Origin: Prochilodus magdalenae
Taxonomy: Eukaryota; Chordata; Actinopteri; Characiformes; Prochilodontidae
Direction of reading: 5' to 3'
Assembly: GCA_024036415.1 (NCBI GenBank)
Contig: JAMWET010001668.1
Location: 29,130-93,129, forward strand
Length of the DNA stretch: 64,000 nucleotides
Each line of letters begins with the position of its first letter. The first letter of the stretch is position 1. The translations under genes and the position numbers were made by a program. Below the pieces are notes generated by a model, which was given only the letters and a program-made list of their open reading frames with translations, was not told where the DNA came from and searched no databases. Below are positions 26,701 through 40,800 of this stretch, one piece after another.

Positions 26701-29700
26701 AATTAACTATTGTTTCTGCAAAGCTAACTATGGGAGTGAAATGTTTTTAAACAGTACAAAGTGCAGGGCTCTCCATTCCTGTCTTTTATCTAGAGCCCCA
26801 GTTTCTAAATCCAGTACTGTGTTAAGAGTCCTGTGTTAAGACACTCAGTACTCAGTTAAACTGTCCCATATGACAGAACCAGGATATTTTTCCTTCAGTT
26901 TTGTACCTTTCCTGGACAGTTTGTACCTTAGTCTCTGCTTCCAGTGATGTTCAGAGAAGGTAAGAATTCCCCACCAACCATAACACAACAGGATCTATCA
27001 GCTGTGCTGCACAGAGCACTAATTATACAGCATGTCTAATAAATCTGCAGCATTAGATCAAACCTGAGTTGTGAGATGTAGGGCAGACACTGCAGGAAGC
27101 TCCTCACTTCACTCTCCTCATCTGACCAGTCCCACAGCTCCACTGGTTTCTTCACTGGTTGTAGTTTCAGCACTTCTAGGAGGAGGGAGAGTTCTGTCTC
27201 TGAGAGGTCTATGATCCACTCTGCAGGAGCTGACCGGTAAACTGGCAGTAATGCTGGAAGAACATTCCTGCCTGTTTCAGTCTCATACTGCTTCACATGT
27301 GAGTACAGATCCAGCAGGAATTTACTCTGTATGTAACTGTCTGTATATCTATAAGGGAAAGAGCTGTAAGTGCACACTGATGTTAACAGCTCCAGCGTCT
27401 TCTCTCCAGTCCGTCTCTCACTCTCCGCTGCTTCATGGAACAGACTCACCAAAAACTTAAAACCCTCTCGAGTATAAAGAGAGGAAAACCTAAAAAGAGC
27501 ACATTAAATATGAAGTCAGAATAATAAACATAATACAACTGTATCTACAATTCAGCAGCTTTTTGATTCTTGAAGAAATGAAGATGAAATGGTATTTAAA
27601 GTCAGAGTAAGACAGTGCTCAGCCTGAACTGAACCATTAATACACTACTCACTGTCTATCAGCACCACTGAACTACCAGTTACTTAATCCTGGAAAAGTG
27701 ATTACACACTGAACTCAGTACAGTGTAGATACAGTGTTTTCTGCAGTATGTGTTTCAGGCCCAAGTGCACACTTCCTTAATCAAACTTAGAACTGAGTGC
27801 AGCACAGACTCTGCAGACTGTACATAAAGCTAATGTGAATCTGAGTACAGATAATTGATAATTACTTAATGTAGTAGAAGTAATTACTTAAAAGAGTAAT
27901 CCATTACAAGTTACTAATTACTTCTCTCACACTGTAATGAGAGTGTGTTACAGAGCACTGCCTGAAAACTCCCATTACTCATTCCTTCACTTCTGTTACT
28001 CTGTCTTAAATTATTTCACAATATTAGCAGATAATGTTGCTTGTTTTAACAATTATTTCTTACAATTCTCACAATATACACAGATACCTTACATTAATAT
28101 AACTACCCAAGTCAAAATGCCTAATAAATGTAGCATTATTACAATAATCTCACCCAGAGACCAACCTAGTTATAAAATGCTACTTTCAGGGGCTCCATTC
28201 ATACTACATGTTCAGACTAAACTACTGTACACTGAAATATTCAGACCACTTCACACCAGCAGCGGTAGTCGCAGCATGATGCAACACACAAGCCTTGAAT
28301 ACAGAAAGTAAATCTGGTCAAAACCCCATTTAAACTCAGCTACTCTGCAGATCTGTGTAGTGATAACCAGCTACTAGTACGACCCACTGCTCAGTGCAGC
28401 GATACCGACTGGACAATACAGCGCAGATAAGCTGCGACCGCGCCCAAGTCGATAATCAAGCACTGCAGCAAAATACAGGCAATCATAACAAAAGGGGTAA
28501 TGCAGGGTCGCAGACGGATAGACAGGCAGAGGTCAAAAACCAGGAAGTCAAAACAATAAGACAAACAAATCAAAGGGTGGTGAGCAAAAGAGAGTAAGTC
28601 AAAGACAAAGGAGGTCGGGGGGCGCTAGAGAGCACCAAATGGAGTAGACGTGCGTTAGTTGGGGGCTCCAGACTAAGCTCGTTAATTGTCTTTTTTCCAT
28701 CACGTAAAGGAGTATTTTTCTAATTTACCTACCTCTGACAACACCTAGCACCGCTTGTTTCTTCGAAATGGCTCCGAAAACGGCTAAAACCTCCAAGGAT
28801 GCGGAAACGCGAATCCAAACCTCAGATTCACTGCCATGCGGCCTTGCCACGTCAGGCCGAGCGGTAAGCGATTCTCCGCCAACTTGGGCAACAAACCTTG
28901 AAACCTCTATCCAAGAAGGGCTTAACAACATCTCCTCTCGATTGTGCAGTTTTGAGCAGACCTTATCAGCTGTCCGGTCGGAGGTGAAGGAGTTTAAAGA
29001 AACTCTCGGTTCACTCACTGAAGCTGTATCGGCTCATGATGCAAGACTCGACTCGTTGGAGTCAGCCTTGAAGAAAATGGAAGGAGTCAATACAGCTCTG
29101 CAGCAGAAAATTGAGGATTTAGAAGGGCGTTCGCGGCGCAACAATATACGTATAATTGGAGTTCCAGAGGGAGCGGAAGGCAAACGACCCACGGATTTTG
29201 TTGCTGAGCTGCTGCCCAAGCTCCTCGGTGAGGAAAACTTTAACCTGCCATTGGTGGTGGATCGTGCGCACAGGTCTCTTCAACCCCGTCCGGCCGACGG
29301 CGCCAGACCTCGTCCTATTATTGCTCGCATCCACCTGTTTCAAGTTAAGGAGAAGATAATGCAGCTGCGAAGGCTTCACGGTCCCCCTCAATTCCGGAGC
29401 AACAAGGTATTGATCTTTCCGGACTACACAAGCTCCGTAATGGAAAGAAGAAAACAGTTTGTGGAGGTTCTGCGAGAGCTGAGAAATCTCAAAATAAAGC
29501 ACTCCCTTCGCTATCCGGCAAGGCTTCACATTGAGCTCGATGGACAATCACATACTTTTACTGCGAGTGCAGATGCAAAGGCTTTCATGAGCTCTGTACT
29601 GAAGAGTACTACCACAACCACCACAGGCTAGTAGTCCATGGCACTGGGATGCTTGTTTTGCTTTTTGCTCTGCTAGATTTTCAATAGCTATTTCGAAAAA

Positions 29701-32700
29701 CTGTTCTGTTATAACCTTGTGTGGGTGTATGTTGTTCATGTGTTCAGTTCTCTTTGAAACACTAGAGTTGCGCTATGTAATTAGTTACCTAATAATAAGT
29801 GAGTGGATTTTTTTATTTTTTACTGTTTTGTTCAGTTCTGGGGCCCCTTCGGTGTGGTTGTTGTAGTAGTTGCTGTTTAGCAGTTATATATATAGATAGT
29901 CTGCTAGGCTTTCGACCCTAATAATCTGGGTATTTCTTGGGCACTTCTGGGGTGGAAGTTAGTCTGAATAAGGGATGGGTTTGGGTAGTGCGGCACTAGG
30001 TGCCCGTTGGCTCGTTTATCTGTTGTCTATTTGTTTGTTTTGTTTCTGTCCCTTGCAGCTATGGCTATATTTGTGCAACTGGTTAAATTACATCTATGAG
30101 TGATACTTGCGCCGCGGGGGTTACAGTGGCATCGTGGAATGTTAGAGGTATGGGACATCCAATTAAAAGGGGACGAGTATTTTCACACTTAAAATCTTTA
30201 AAAGCTGACATAATTTTCCTTCAAGAGACACACATTGGCCCTAACTGTCAGTCTAGGCTTAGAGCTAACTGGATATCCCAGGTGTTTCAAGCTTCTTTTT
30301 CGGCTAAAGCTAGGGGCGTTGCAATAATCTTTAAAAAGAGTGTTCCATTTCACCTTGAGAAGATGATTGCTGATCCACAGGGTCGATACATCATTGTTTC
30401 TGGGCAGATTAACTCCCTGCCTCTTACTCTGGTGAACATCTATGGTCCAAATTTTGATAGCCCAGACTTTTTTCGTAGAGTTTTTGATTCTGTCCCACAT
30501 ACTTCCTCTGATAACATTATACTGGGGGTGACTTTAATTGTTATTTAGATCCATACCTTGATAGACTTTCTACCAAGGTGCCACCCACTATAACCTCAGT
30601 TCAGACTCTCAATAATTTAATCAAACTCGGGAACATGGTAGACATCTGGAGGCTGCATAACCCAACTGCTAAAGATTACTCATATTACTCACATGTACAC
30701 AAATCTTATACACGAATTGACTATTTCCTTGTGTCATCTGAGTTAGTTCCCAGGGTGAAGAGTGTTAAATATCATAATACTATAATATCTGACCATAGTC
30801 CTGTCACACTTCAGCTTAATAGCATCCTTCCCAAACAGGCATATGCTTGGCGATTTAACCCAAGTCTATTGTCAGATCCTGCATTTATTAATTATATGAA
30901 TGCTAGACTGGTGGACTTTACGGAATTCAACGATACTGGAGATGTCTCTGATTCCACTCTCTGGGAGACTCTCAAAGTCGTCATCCGTGGTCATATTTTG
31001 TCCTTCGAATCTGCTAAGAAAAAAGAAAGGAATCGTAGGCTTGTTGAAATTGAGAATACTCTTACGTTACTGGAACAGGATTATCGGGCTTCTTTCTCTA
31101 CTTCGGTTTATAATAAAATCTTACAGCTCAAATATGAATATAACTCTATCCTTAGTCAGAGAATTGATCATCTTTTACTAAAACTTAGACAGCGTCAGTT
31201 TGAGCTTGGAGACAAGCCTGAACGGCTCTTAGCAAAACAGCTTAGGGGAATTCGTTCTAAACAAGCAATTTTTAGGATTAAGTCAAGATCTGGGAGAATA
31301 ATCACAGATCATAAAGAGATTAATAACCGGTTTAGAGAGTTTTATTCAGATCTGTATTCTTCTAAATATTCGAGTACTGAATCTGATTTAGAGACTTTCT
31401 TTAATGATTTGGCTTTGCCAAGGCTTTCTGAAGCAGCTAAGATCGCATTGGACTCCCCAATATCTCAAACTGAGGTAGCTGAGGCAATCCAAAGCTTTAA
31501 TAGTGGAAAAGCAGCTGGACCTGATGGTTTTGGTTGCGAATTCTATAAGTCTTTCTCTGCTAAACTTGGTCCATTTATATTAAGGATGCTCAATGACTCT
31601 ATCAAAAATAAAAAACTCCCTGACTCTTTATACCAGGCAAATATTTGTCTTTTATTAAAAAGGGGGAAGGAGGAAACGGATCCCGCCTCATATAGACCTA
31701 TCGCCTTGCTTAATACAGATCAAAAAATTCTGTCCAGGATACTGGCCTTCAGACTAGCTGAGTACATTACAGAAATTATTCATCCTGATCAAACTGGATT
31801 TATTCCGGGCAGATTTTCTTTTTGTAATGTGCGTTTGCTATTTAATGTTATGTCTGCAGTACACAAAAATGATTCTGATGCCGCCATTGTCTCGCTTGAT
31901 GCCCAGAAGGCTTTCGATCAAATTGAGTGGCCTTTTATGTTTTACACATTAAGTCAATTTGGGTTTGGGGACTTTTTTATAGACTGTATCAAGATGCTTT
32001 ACCTATACCCATCATCATCTATATTGACTAATGGAGATCGTTCTGGGCCATTTTTGCTTCAGCGTGGTGTTAGGCAGGGGGATCCTTTGTCACCTCTTCT
32101 TTTTAACATAGCTTTGGAACCTCTTGCCCTGGGAATTCGGAGACACCCTGATATTCATGGTGTTAAAATTGGACAGCTGGAAAGCCTTGTTAATCTATAT
32201 GCAGATGATTTATTACTGTGTATTTCAAACCCTGTCACCTCTGTTCCTTGTCTTCTAAACTATATAAATTCCTTTGGTAGGCTATCTGGGTACACAATCA
32301 ATTGGAACAAAAGTGAATTTATGCCACTTACCGAAAATTTAGATGCTAACTTTCTCAACACCTTGCCGTTTAAAGTAGTTAGGGAGCACTTTACTTATTT
32401 AGGCCTTCAGATCTCTAGAAATCCAAAATTGTTATTCAAGTTAAACTTCCAGCCTGCACTTGTGAAGCTTAAAGCTGACATTGAAAAATGGAAATTGCTT
32501 CCACTATCTATGGTTGGACGAATAAACGCAGTCAAGATGGTTACACTCCCAAGATTTCTGTATCTTTTTCAAAACCTCCCCATTTACTTGCCAAATTCAT
32601 TTTTTAAGCAGCTGGACGCCATTATTCTTCCGTTTGTTTGGGCTTACAAGACGCCCCGTATTTCTAGAAATCATTTACAAAAAACAACATCGGATGGTGG

Positions 32701-34846
32701 TTTTGGTTTGCCCATTTTTAAACACTATTATTGGGCAGCAAATGCCAGGGCTCTCTCTTTTTGGCAGTTGGGTTCACCAGAAGGTCTAGCAGCTGATTCC
32801 TCCCCATTGTGGATCAAATTTGAGGCTAAGTCAATCCCACAGTCCTCGTTACCGGTCCTGTTATTTTCCAAAGTTGTACCTAATAAAACTTTAATAGAGA
32901 ACAATTTCATAATTAATAATTCACTTAGGATTTTGAATCAAATTAAATCTTTTACCAGAGCACCCAAATACATCAGTTCATACTCCAATTCTTCACAATC
33001 ACCAATTTCTACCTTCGCAGTTGGATGGGACATTTTCTGTGTTAGAAAATTCAGGTTTGAGATCTATAGGGGATCTGTATATGAAAGGAAACTTTACTTC
33101 ATTTAACCAGTTTAAAGAAAAGTTTCATCTTTCCTCTCGACACTTTTTCCGCTATTTACAACTTCGGCACTATGTTAGAGAAAAGATTGCTAATTTTGAA
33201 TTTAAACCAATTGATCATCCTATACATAGGTTTTTTTGTGTGGATCCCCGGTCTAGACACCTGGTCTCTCAATTTATTTTGGTTTTGTCTTCAACTCCCG
33301 ACTCCACTCGTTACAGAGAGGCCTGGGCCAGGGAAACTAACATGGAGATAACGGACGAAGTATGGAGGGAAAGCCTCAGAAGGATTTCACGTTGTTCTAT
33401 TAACTCCCGGTACAGGTTGATCCAGTTTAAAGTATTACATAGGCTGCACTATTCAAGGGTAAAACTGCATAAGATTTTTGGTAATGTATCCCCACTTTGT
33501 GAGAGATGTAAAGTTGAGGAGGGTTCTCTGGCTCACATGTTTGTATTTTGTCCTGTTTTGCAATGTTTTTGGAACAGCGTATTTAATTGGCTCTCAAGAG
33601 CTCTTAATATACAGTTGAACTTTGACCCTATAACTGTAATTTGTGGATACTCTACGTCACTGGATCCTCTTCCATATCGTCTACAACAAGTGGTCATGGC
33701 CGGTATGGTTGTGGCAAAGAAGCTGATCCTTCTCGAATGGAAAATGCCTAACGCTCCATCTTTTAAACGCTGGCTGTCTGAGATGCTCATATTTGCTTCA
33801 GTGGAGCACTTACGCAGTCTTGGCCAGGGTGCACAAGATCTTAATAAAACCTGGAAACCTTTATTGGACTACTTCAAGGGACAGTAATGTGAGTTTCTGT
33901 TTGTATGTTGTGTTGTGTCTTTGAATGTGTATGTGTGTTGTTGGGCTTGGGTATGGTTTTTGAACTGTTGTTTCTATGTTGATGCAAAATATAAAATGGA
34001 AAAATAAAATACTTAAAAAAAAAAAAAAAAGACAAAGGAGGTCAGAACCAGAGATACAAGCAAAAGGAAAGAGAGAAACACCTAGAGTTGCAAACAGGGG
34101 TTTGGCAAACCTTCCCAATTTGTATGTGTGTGCCAGGGGTTTATAAGCAGACTGGGTGATGAGCGGCAGGTGGAACCAGTCACTACACAGGTGAGCTAGA
34201 CCATGAGCGATTGGTTCACTGGGGACATGGTAGTGTGACATCATCAGATAGTGCACTCTGGGAAATGGAGTCTGGGTGGTGTCAGGGAGACCCGGAGGCA
34301 TGACACAGGGTGATCTGATGTAGACTACCAGTGATTGTTTTAGATACAGCCATTCACACAGAATTACTATTCCTGCAGGATGATCAGTCAGTATCAAGCA
34401 GGTGACTATATGTGCTTGCTCATTATTCCACTGCTGGAAAGACTTTCCACAAGACTATGGAGTATGTATGAGGAAATGCAGGTCCATTCAGTCAAAAGAG
34501 ATTTTGTGATGTCAGACCCTGATGGTAGACAAGGCCTGTCTCACAGTCATTGTTCCAGTTCATCCCAAATGTGGTCAGTGGGGTTGAGGACAGGCCACTG
34601 AGTCTCCACATTAACTCATTAGCAACATATACAGTGTTTTAATAAAATGAAAATACTAATGTTATTATTAGATTTATCTTGGACTGTGTTGTTTGACTGT
34701 TGTCTCTCGAGCTTGAGTATATGAGGTTAAATGCTTTTAAATGACCTGTTTTCTTTCAACTTATTCAATAAAATTTGAAGTAACTATTCTAGTAAAATTG
34801 TGATTACAGACAAAAGGTGTAAAATGGCAAAATTCTAGTTGTTTCA

Positions 34847-34891
<45 letters not shown>

Positions 34892-37800
34892 CTAAAATCT
34901 AAATCATTAGTGTATTTAGTCCTACTGTAGGTCACTCGGTCCCAGAAGATCAGAGCCGTATTGTCCGGTCAGTCTTGCCGCACTGAGAAGTGGATCGTGC
35001 TAGTAGCCGTCTATCAGCAATCAAATCTATGAAATTCATTTAGAATATTTTTTTCAACAGCCTAACAGAGTCTAGACTAATTTAATTCTGTCCCTCCAGG
35101 GCTCTCCATTCCTGATTTTCATCTAGAGCTCCACTTTCTAAATCCAGTCCTGTGTTAAGATTCCTGTGTTAGGACACTCAGTACTCAGCTAAACTGTCTC
35201 ATATGACAGAACCAGGATGTTTTCCTTCATGTTGGTCGTGATGGACAGTTTGTACTCTATAGTCTCCGTTTCTAGTGATGTTTAGAGAAGGTACGAAATC
35301 CCAACCAATCATAACACAACAGGATCTATCAGCTGTGCTGCACAGAGCACTAATTATACAGCATGTCTAATAAATCTGCAGCATTAGATCAAACCTGAGT
35401 TGTGAGATGTAGGGCAGACACTGCAGGAAGCTCCTCACTTTACTCTCCTCATCTGAACAGCCTCTCAGCTCCACTGGTTTCTTCACTGGTTGGAGTTTCA
35501 GCACTTCTAGGAGGAGGGAGGCTTTTCTCTCTGAGAGGTCTATGATCCACTCTGCAGGAGCTGACCGGTAAACTGGCAGTAATGCTGGAAGAACATTCCT
35601 GCCTGTTTCAGTCTCATACTGCTTCACATGTGAGTACAGATCCAGCAGGAATTTACTCTGTCTGTAACTGCCTGTATCTTCATAAGGGAAAGAGCTGTAA
35701 GTGCACACTGATGTTAACAGCTCCAGAGTCTTCTCTCCAGTCCATCTCCCACTCTCCGCTGCTTCATGGAACAGACTCACCAGAAACCTAAAACCCTCTT
35801 GAGTATAAAGAGAGAAGGAAAACCTAGAAAGAGCACATTAAATATGATGTCAGAATAATAAACATAATATAACTGTATCTGTAGCTGAGGAACCTGTCCC
35901 ACCCCATGTACCACTCTCTGGAAGCACGGGGCAGCTCCTTCAGTACCCGGCTACTGCACCTTCGGTGTGTGAAGGAGAGATACCACAGATAACCTCCTTC
36001 TGGCCGCTGTCAGACTGTATAACAGCGGCTTCCCTCAGTAGTCTATTTCTACACTAGTCTATTTCTATTATAGGCAATAAAACCCAGTAATCTCTCTCTA
36101 TTCTACTATGTGTAATAAAACTGCATAGCATAAACCTGTCTTCTGGGTTTACATTTTTAGTATATTATTTATATACTAAAAATTCTGTACATAAAGTAAA
36201 AAAATCTGTACTTTTTGTATATAAAACTTATTTATTATTTGTATATTTCCTGACACTTCTGTTCTTTCCTCTGTGCTGCTGTAACATTGCAAATTTTCCC
36301 CACAGTGGGGTCAATAAAGCATTATATTACCTTATCTACAATTCAGCAGCTTTTTGATTTTACTTGAAGAAAAGAAGATGAAATAGCATTTAAAGTCAGA
36401 GTAAGACAGTGCTCAGCCTGCTCAACCATTAATACACTACTCACTGTCTATCAGCACCACTGAACTACCAGTTACTTAATACTGGAGAAGTGATTACACA
36501 CTGAACTCAGTACAGTGTAGATACAGTGGTGTATACTGTAGTTATTTAATTAATGGAACTGCAAAATATAAAATATAATTATATTAAATATAAAATCCAT
36601 ATGTGTTAAAGTAATAAATGAACGTTAACCTGATTCAGACAATGATTCGAGTTTCTAAGAAATATTTCCAGAGCATTTATAATTGTTTCTGCATTTCATA
36701 TTTCAGGCCAAAATGCAATCCCAAAGCTAACTTATAACTGAGTGCAGCACAGACTCAGCAGACTCTACATAAAGCTAATGTGAATCTGAGTACAGCTAAT
36801 AGATAACACTTAATGTTGTAGAAGTAATTACTCTAAAGAGTAATCCATTACAAGTTACTAATTACTTCTCTCACACTGTAATGAGAGTGTGTTACATAGT
36901 ACTGACTGAAAACTCCCATTACTCCCAGTCGCATGGGTCAACGGAGGACCACCTCGCCGACCAGGCCAGCCTGCACAACAAGGTTCCAAGGTGACACAAA
37001 CCAAAATGCACTTCTGTGGTCCAGTCCTTGGTGCTGTATTTATTTCATAATATCTCAGATTAATAGGTGCACTTAGATTTATGCTCCAGCTCTGCTCATT
37101 CAGAGTAATGTTTGAGTAAACTCATGTAGTCTCTTTGACTGAATGTGATGAATCTGGACTACCTGTTATGCATATATAAACTCTATTTATCATTTAATGT
37201 TCATTTAACTAGCTATTTAATGTGCTGCTGTAAATAAACTGCTTTCCTTAAATCTAGTCTGGATACATGACTATGTTCTGACAAGCGTACAGATCACTAG
37301 ATGCCTCGTAAAGAACGCTTATCCTGAGATTGGATCAGATGGCAATTATTGTTTGTGCTTTAATTAAGCTAAACTATGCCCTCTAATACCCTAACACTTA
37401 ATAATTACTTAATTAATTGGCTAATTTAATTTACTTTAAAAAGTCAGCTTTGATACAGTGTGGTTAGCAGAGCTGCTCAGTACTCAGCATGCAGCATGTT
37501 ATTTTAATTGAAACAACTTTATTTGAAACTGTCTGTAGACAGAGCTGAGCTATCTGTAGTTCCTGTTACATTTCACATAGTACAGACTGAGCATTTTCAT
37601 ACAGTGTGAACCAAAAGGATTTGTAGAATCTCACAGTGTATGTCTGGCTTTTCTCCAGCTCATTCAGACAAATACATACTGGACATGTTCATTTTCCACA
37701 TACAAACAAATTGAGCATTTCAATTAGGAATAAAAACACATTTAAAAAATACTTCACTGTTGTTTTTCTTCTAAAGGCAAAACCATGATAATATCATAAG

Positions 37801-40800
37801 CAATAATGTCTGTTAAGGTCCCAGAATCATTTTTAATACCAGTGCAGGTCTCACTGTACTTAATAAATAATGTGCAATGAAAGTGTGAAATGCAGGGTAA
37901 ACTACTAATAAGCTACATACTAATAGAAAACATGTGAATAAACACACACTACCTGAGTTGTGAGATGTAGGGCAGACACTGAAGAAGGTTCCATATTTCA
38001 TAGTTGTCATCTGACCAGCCTCTCAGTTCCACTGGTTTCTTCACTGGTTGTAGTTTCAGCACTTCTAGGAGGAGGGAGGCGTTTCTCTCTGAGAGGTCTA
38101 TGATCCACTCTGCAGGAGCTGACCGGTAAACTGGCAGTAATGCTGGAAGAACATTCCTGCCTGTTTCAGTCTCATACTGCTTCACATGTGAGTACAGATC
38201 CAGCAGGAATTTACTCTGTCTACAGTGGTTTGTTCCTGTGTAAGGTAAGGTGCTATATGTGCACACTGATGTTAACAGTTCAAGTGTCTTCTTCTCAGTC
38301 CGTCTCTCACTCTCTGCCACTTGTTGAAACAGATTCACCAGAAATGTAACATGCTGTGTACCTGCAAATCTAAAATAAAGTACAAAACAAAAAATACATA
38401 GTTATCACAATGTATAAAAAATAGTTTCACAATTGTTAAATCAAAGCTAATGAAAATTTAACTAAACATAAACTTTACAGTAAACAAATCAAATACTAAG
38501 TGATGTGCATTTAAGTTGAACATTAAGAAATGCCACCAGGTTAGTGATCTGATTACTGCAGATCTATTAAAACAGGTAAGAGATTTAACAGATTTCTTTC
38601 TCTTTTTAGTGCCACACTGAATGCTGAGAGGAAGTAGATCAGAAAGCTGCATCAGTGTGTCGAAGTGATTTCAAAGCCTGCTAAGCTAAAAGTCAAGTAA
38701 TCTTTTTTAGACACAATGATATTCAGGCTCAACAGCAAACACAGAGCAATGGTAACCAAGTTGAGGCTGAGACAGTGACAGCCCAGGGTCAAAAACCAGA
38801 GAGTCAATAAACTAGTGAACAGAACTAGACAGAGATCAAGAGAGGAATCGAAGAAGCAGGCAGGTAAGTCAAAGCACAGAGAGAGCAACAAGGAAGGCAA
38901 ACAAAGTAGGTGGGATATTGATGATGCTACTGTAGCTCTATAGCATATGGTATTATGAGTTCTCAGATAATGTGTGATTTTAAAATCAAAGCAAAAGAAG
39001 AACAGTGACCAATGAGTTTGGCGTGACTTGAGTCTTTTGGCAGAACGGAGATACTCCAGTTTTTAAGATGTACTAGAAAAGGATGTTGGGTGATTTTTTT
39101 TTTTTTATTCTCCGCTGCGCTGGAACAAAACGGCACCAACTCCCACATTAAAAGCCTTGACCTCCACTACGAAAGGTATTGTGGGGCTGGGTTGCTCATA
39201 ATTGAGCAACTGATCTATAATTAATTTAAGAGCACTCTGAGAGCCACAAAAAAGGGTTTATGTGCTTTGTAATAAATCCAACTCATTAATAACCCAAACA
39301 TATTGTTATGCTCACTGTTTTACCCCTCCTCTGAACCTAGACATTGTTTGGCATGTTATTTGCCTGCTACACAAGTCACTGATAAGACTGATAACCCAAA
39401 AAGGAGGTCAAAGACAGATTAAAATTTGCATTTCTCACCTTTAACAAAAAAAAACAATGCTCAAGGAGGCAAGAAAGGACAGCGTTGACATGTGCAATGT
39501 GAGTCGGAAGATCATATATAATAGAACAAAATATCATTGATGTATGCTATTATGAACCTCCCCAACATATGCTGAAGTGCTTCATTAATGAAGGCCTGGA
39601 AAACAGAAGGGGCGTTCTTTAACCTGAAGGGCATTACCAAATACTCATTGTGCCCCTTTAGTGACTCGAACTAAGTTGTATGCATTACGGAGATCAAATT
39701 TGGTAAACACTGTGGAGGAACGGGATAGGGCTTGGTAATAGCATTCAAGCCACAATAACCAAGGCACGGCCGGAGACTACCATCCTTCTTCTTAACAAAG
39801 AAGAAACCGGCAATGGCCAGTGAGGTGGATGGTACCTGGTTGTCAATCAAATTAACAGCACAATCTTACATTCTGTGAGGAGGACATTTAGTGGCATTAC
39901 CCTTTTTTTAAAGCTTCCACTAAATTAGCATACTCTGGAGGAATCCAAACAGGGACTTGAACATCAGGACTCTCTATAGATGTAGAATGCAAAGAGCTTC
40001 AGCTTCTAAAAGATCATAAGCTTTTAACCATGGAAGTCCTGACTGACAGATCCCCATCTACAGCTTGCAGTTTCAAGGGGAACTGGTTGATTCCAGCCAC
40101 TGCCAGCAACTACAGTGCAGAACTCCAAAGAATACTCAGAACGAGTCCCCTGGCGCAGTTGGATTAGCAGCTGCCCAGATGATCTGACCTCATTAGGGTG
40201 ATCAAAAGCAGCTTTGAACTTTGAGATGAAGCAGTCACATAGGTGCTGCGTTCATAGGTGGGCCAGATGATGGTGGCCCAATCCAGAGCCTTGCCAGTCA
40301 AGCAAGAAATAACAAAAGAGACAAGGGACTTGTCAAAATGAGGAGGTAAATTTAAGATGATGTTTGTTGCTAAGTCAGAGCACCAACAGAGGTGGAAAGG
40401 GAATCAATAACTGATTGTGTTGGCCTAGAAGCCGGCTGTTTGGTGCAGGTCTGTTAGCTCGCCCATCATGCTTTTAAAGGTGAAGCATTTTGTCAGAGAC
40501 AAAGTGACTTTGATGCTTGCCAAGCTAAAAGTCAAGTAATCTTTATTAAACACCATGATATTTGAGCTCAACAGCAAACACAGAGCAATGGTAACCAAGT
40601 TGAGGCTGAGACAGAGAGAATGTGAGAGACAGGCCAGAGTCAAAAACTAGAGAGTCAATAAAGCAGGGTACAGAAGCAGAGGAAGAGGAAGATCAAGAGA
40701 GGAATCGAGAGAGTAGGCAGGTAGGTGAAAGCACAGAGAGAGCAACAAGAAAGGCGAGCGAAGCAAAATCCGGAAGCGAGAGTAGAGTAAATGAAAAGAG

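Larger units (their letters stand above)
28617..34030 (+). mobile_element. Nearly full-length L1-type LINE in an NLR intron
   Basis: A 5.4-kb non-LTR retrotransposon with a 5' UTR of about 150 bp, ORF1 (28768-29631), a 464-bp spacer, ORF2 (30096-33887), a short 3' UTR, AATAAA at 34003-34008 and a poly(A) tail ending at 34030. It is flanked by a perfect target-site duplication. It sits antisense to the host gene between NLR exons 7 and 8. ORF1 is intact; ORF2 has two single-base frameshifts. The complete 5' end and intact TSD indicate a young insertion. Confidence 0.95.
28440..34305 (-). mobile_element. LTR-like repeat (solo LTR?) split by an L1 insertion
   Basis: Leaving out the L1 (28617-34030), the two flanks read continuously. 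On the minus strand they start TGTCATGCCTCCGGGTCTCC at 34305, pass through GACTCCATTTCCCAGAGTG, and continue on the other side of the L1 with 'gacttcctggtttttgacc' and 'tctgcctgtctatccg'. This composition is that of fish Ty3/Gypsy LTRs, and the Gypsy LTR at 40.5-41.0 kb has comparable words. The left boundary is uncertain. Confidence 0.5.

Noticed and set aside
29119..29547. 142-codon minus-strand frame inside the L1
   Set aside because: Antisense shadow of L1 ORF1, which has clear family motifs on the plus strand.
33861..34397. 178-codon minus frame across the L1 3' end and LTR-like repeat
   Set aside because: Crosses the L1 tail, poly(A) and target duplication, so it cannot be an ancient gene. 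Composition is that of an LTR.
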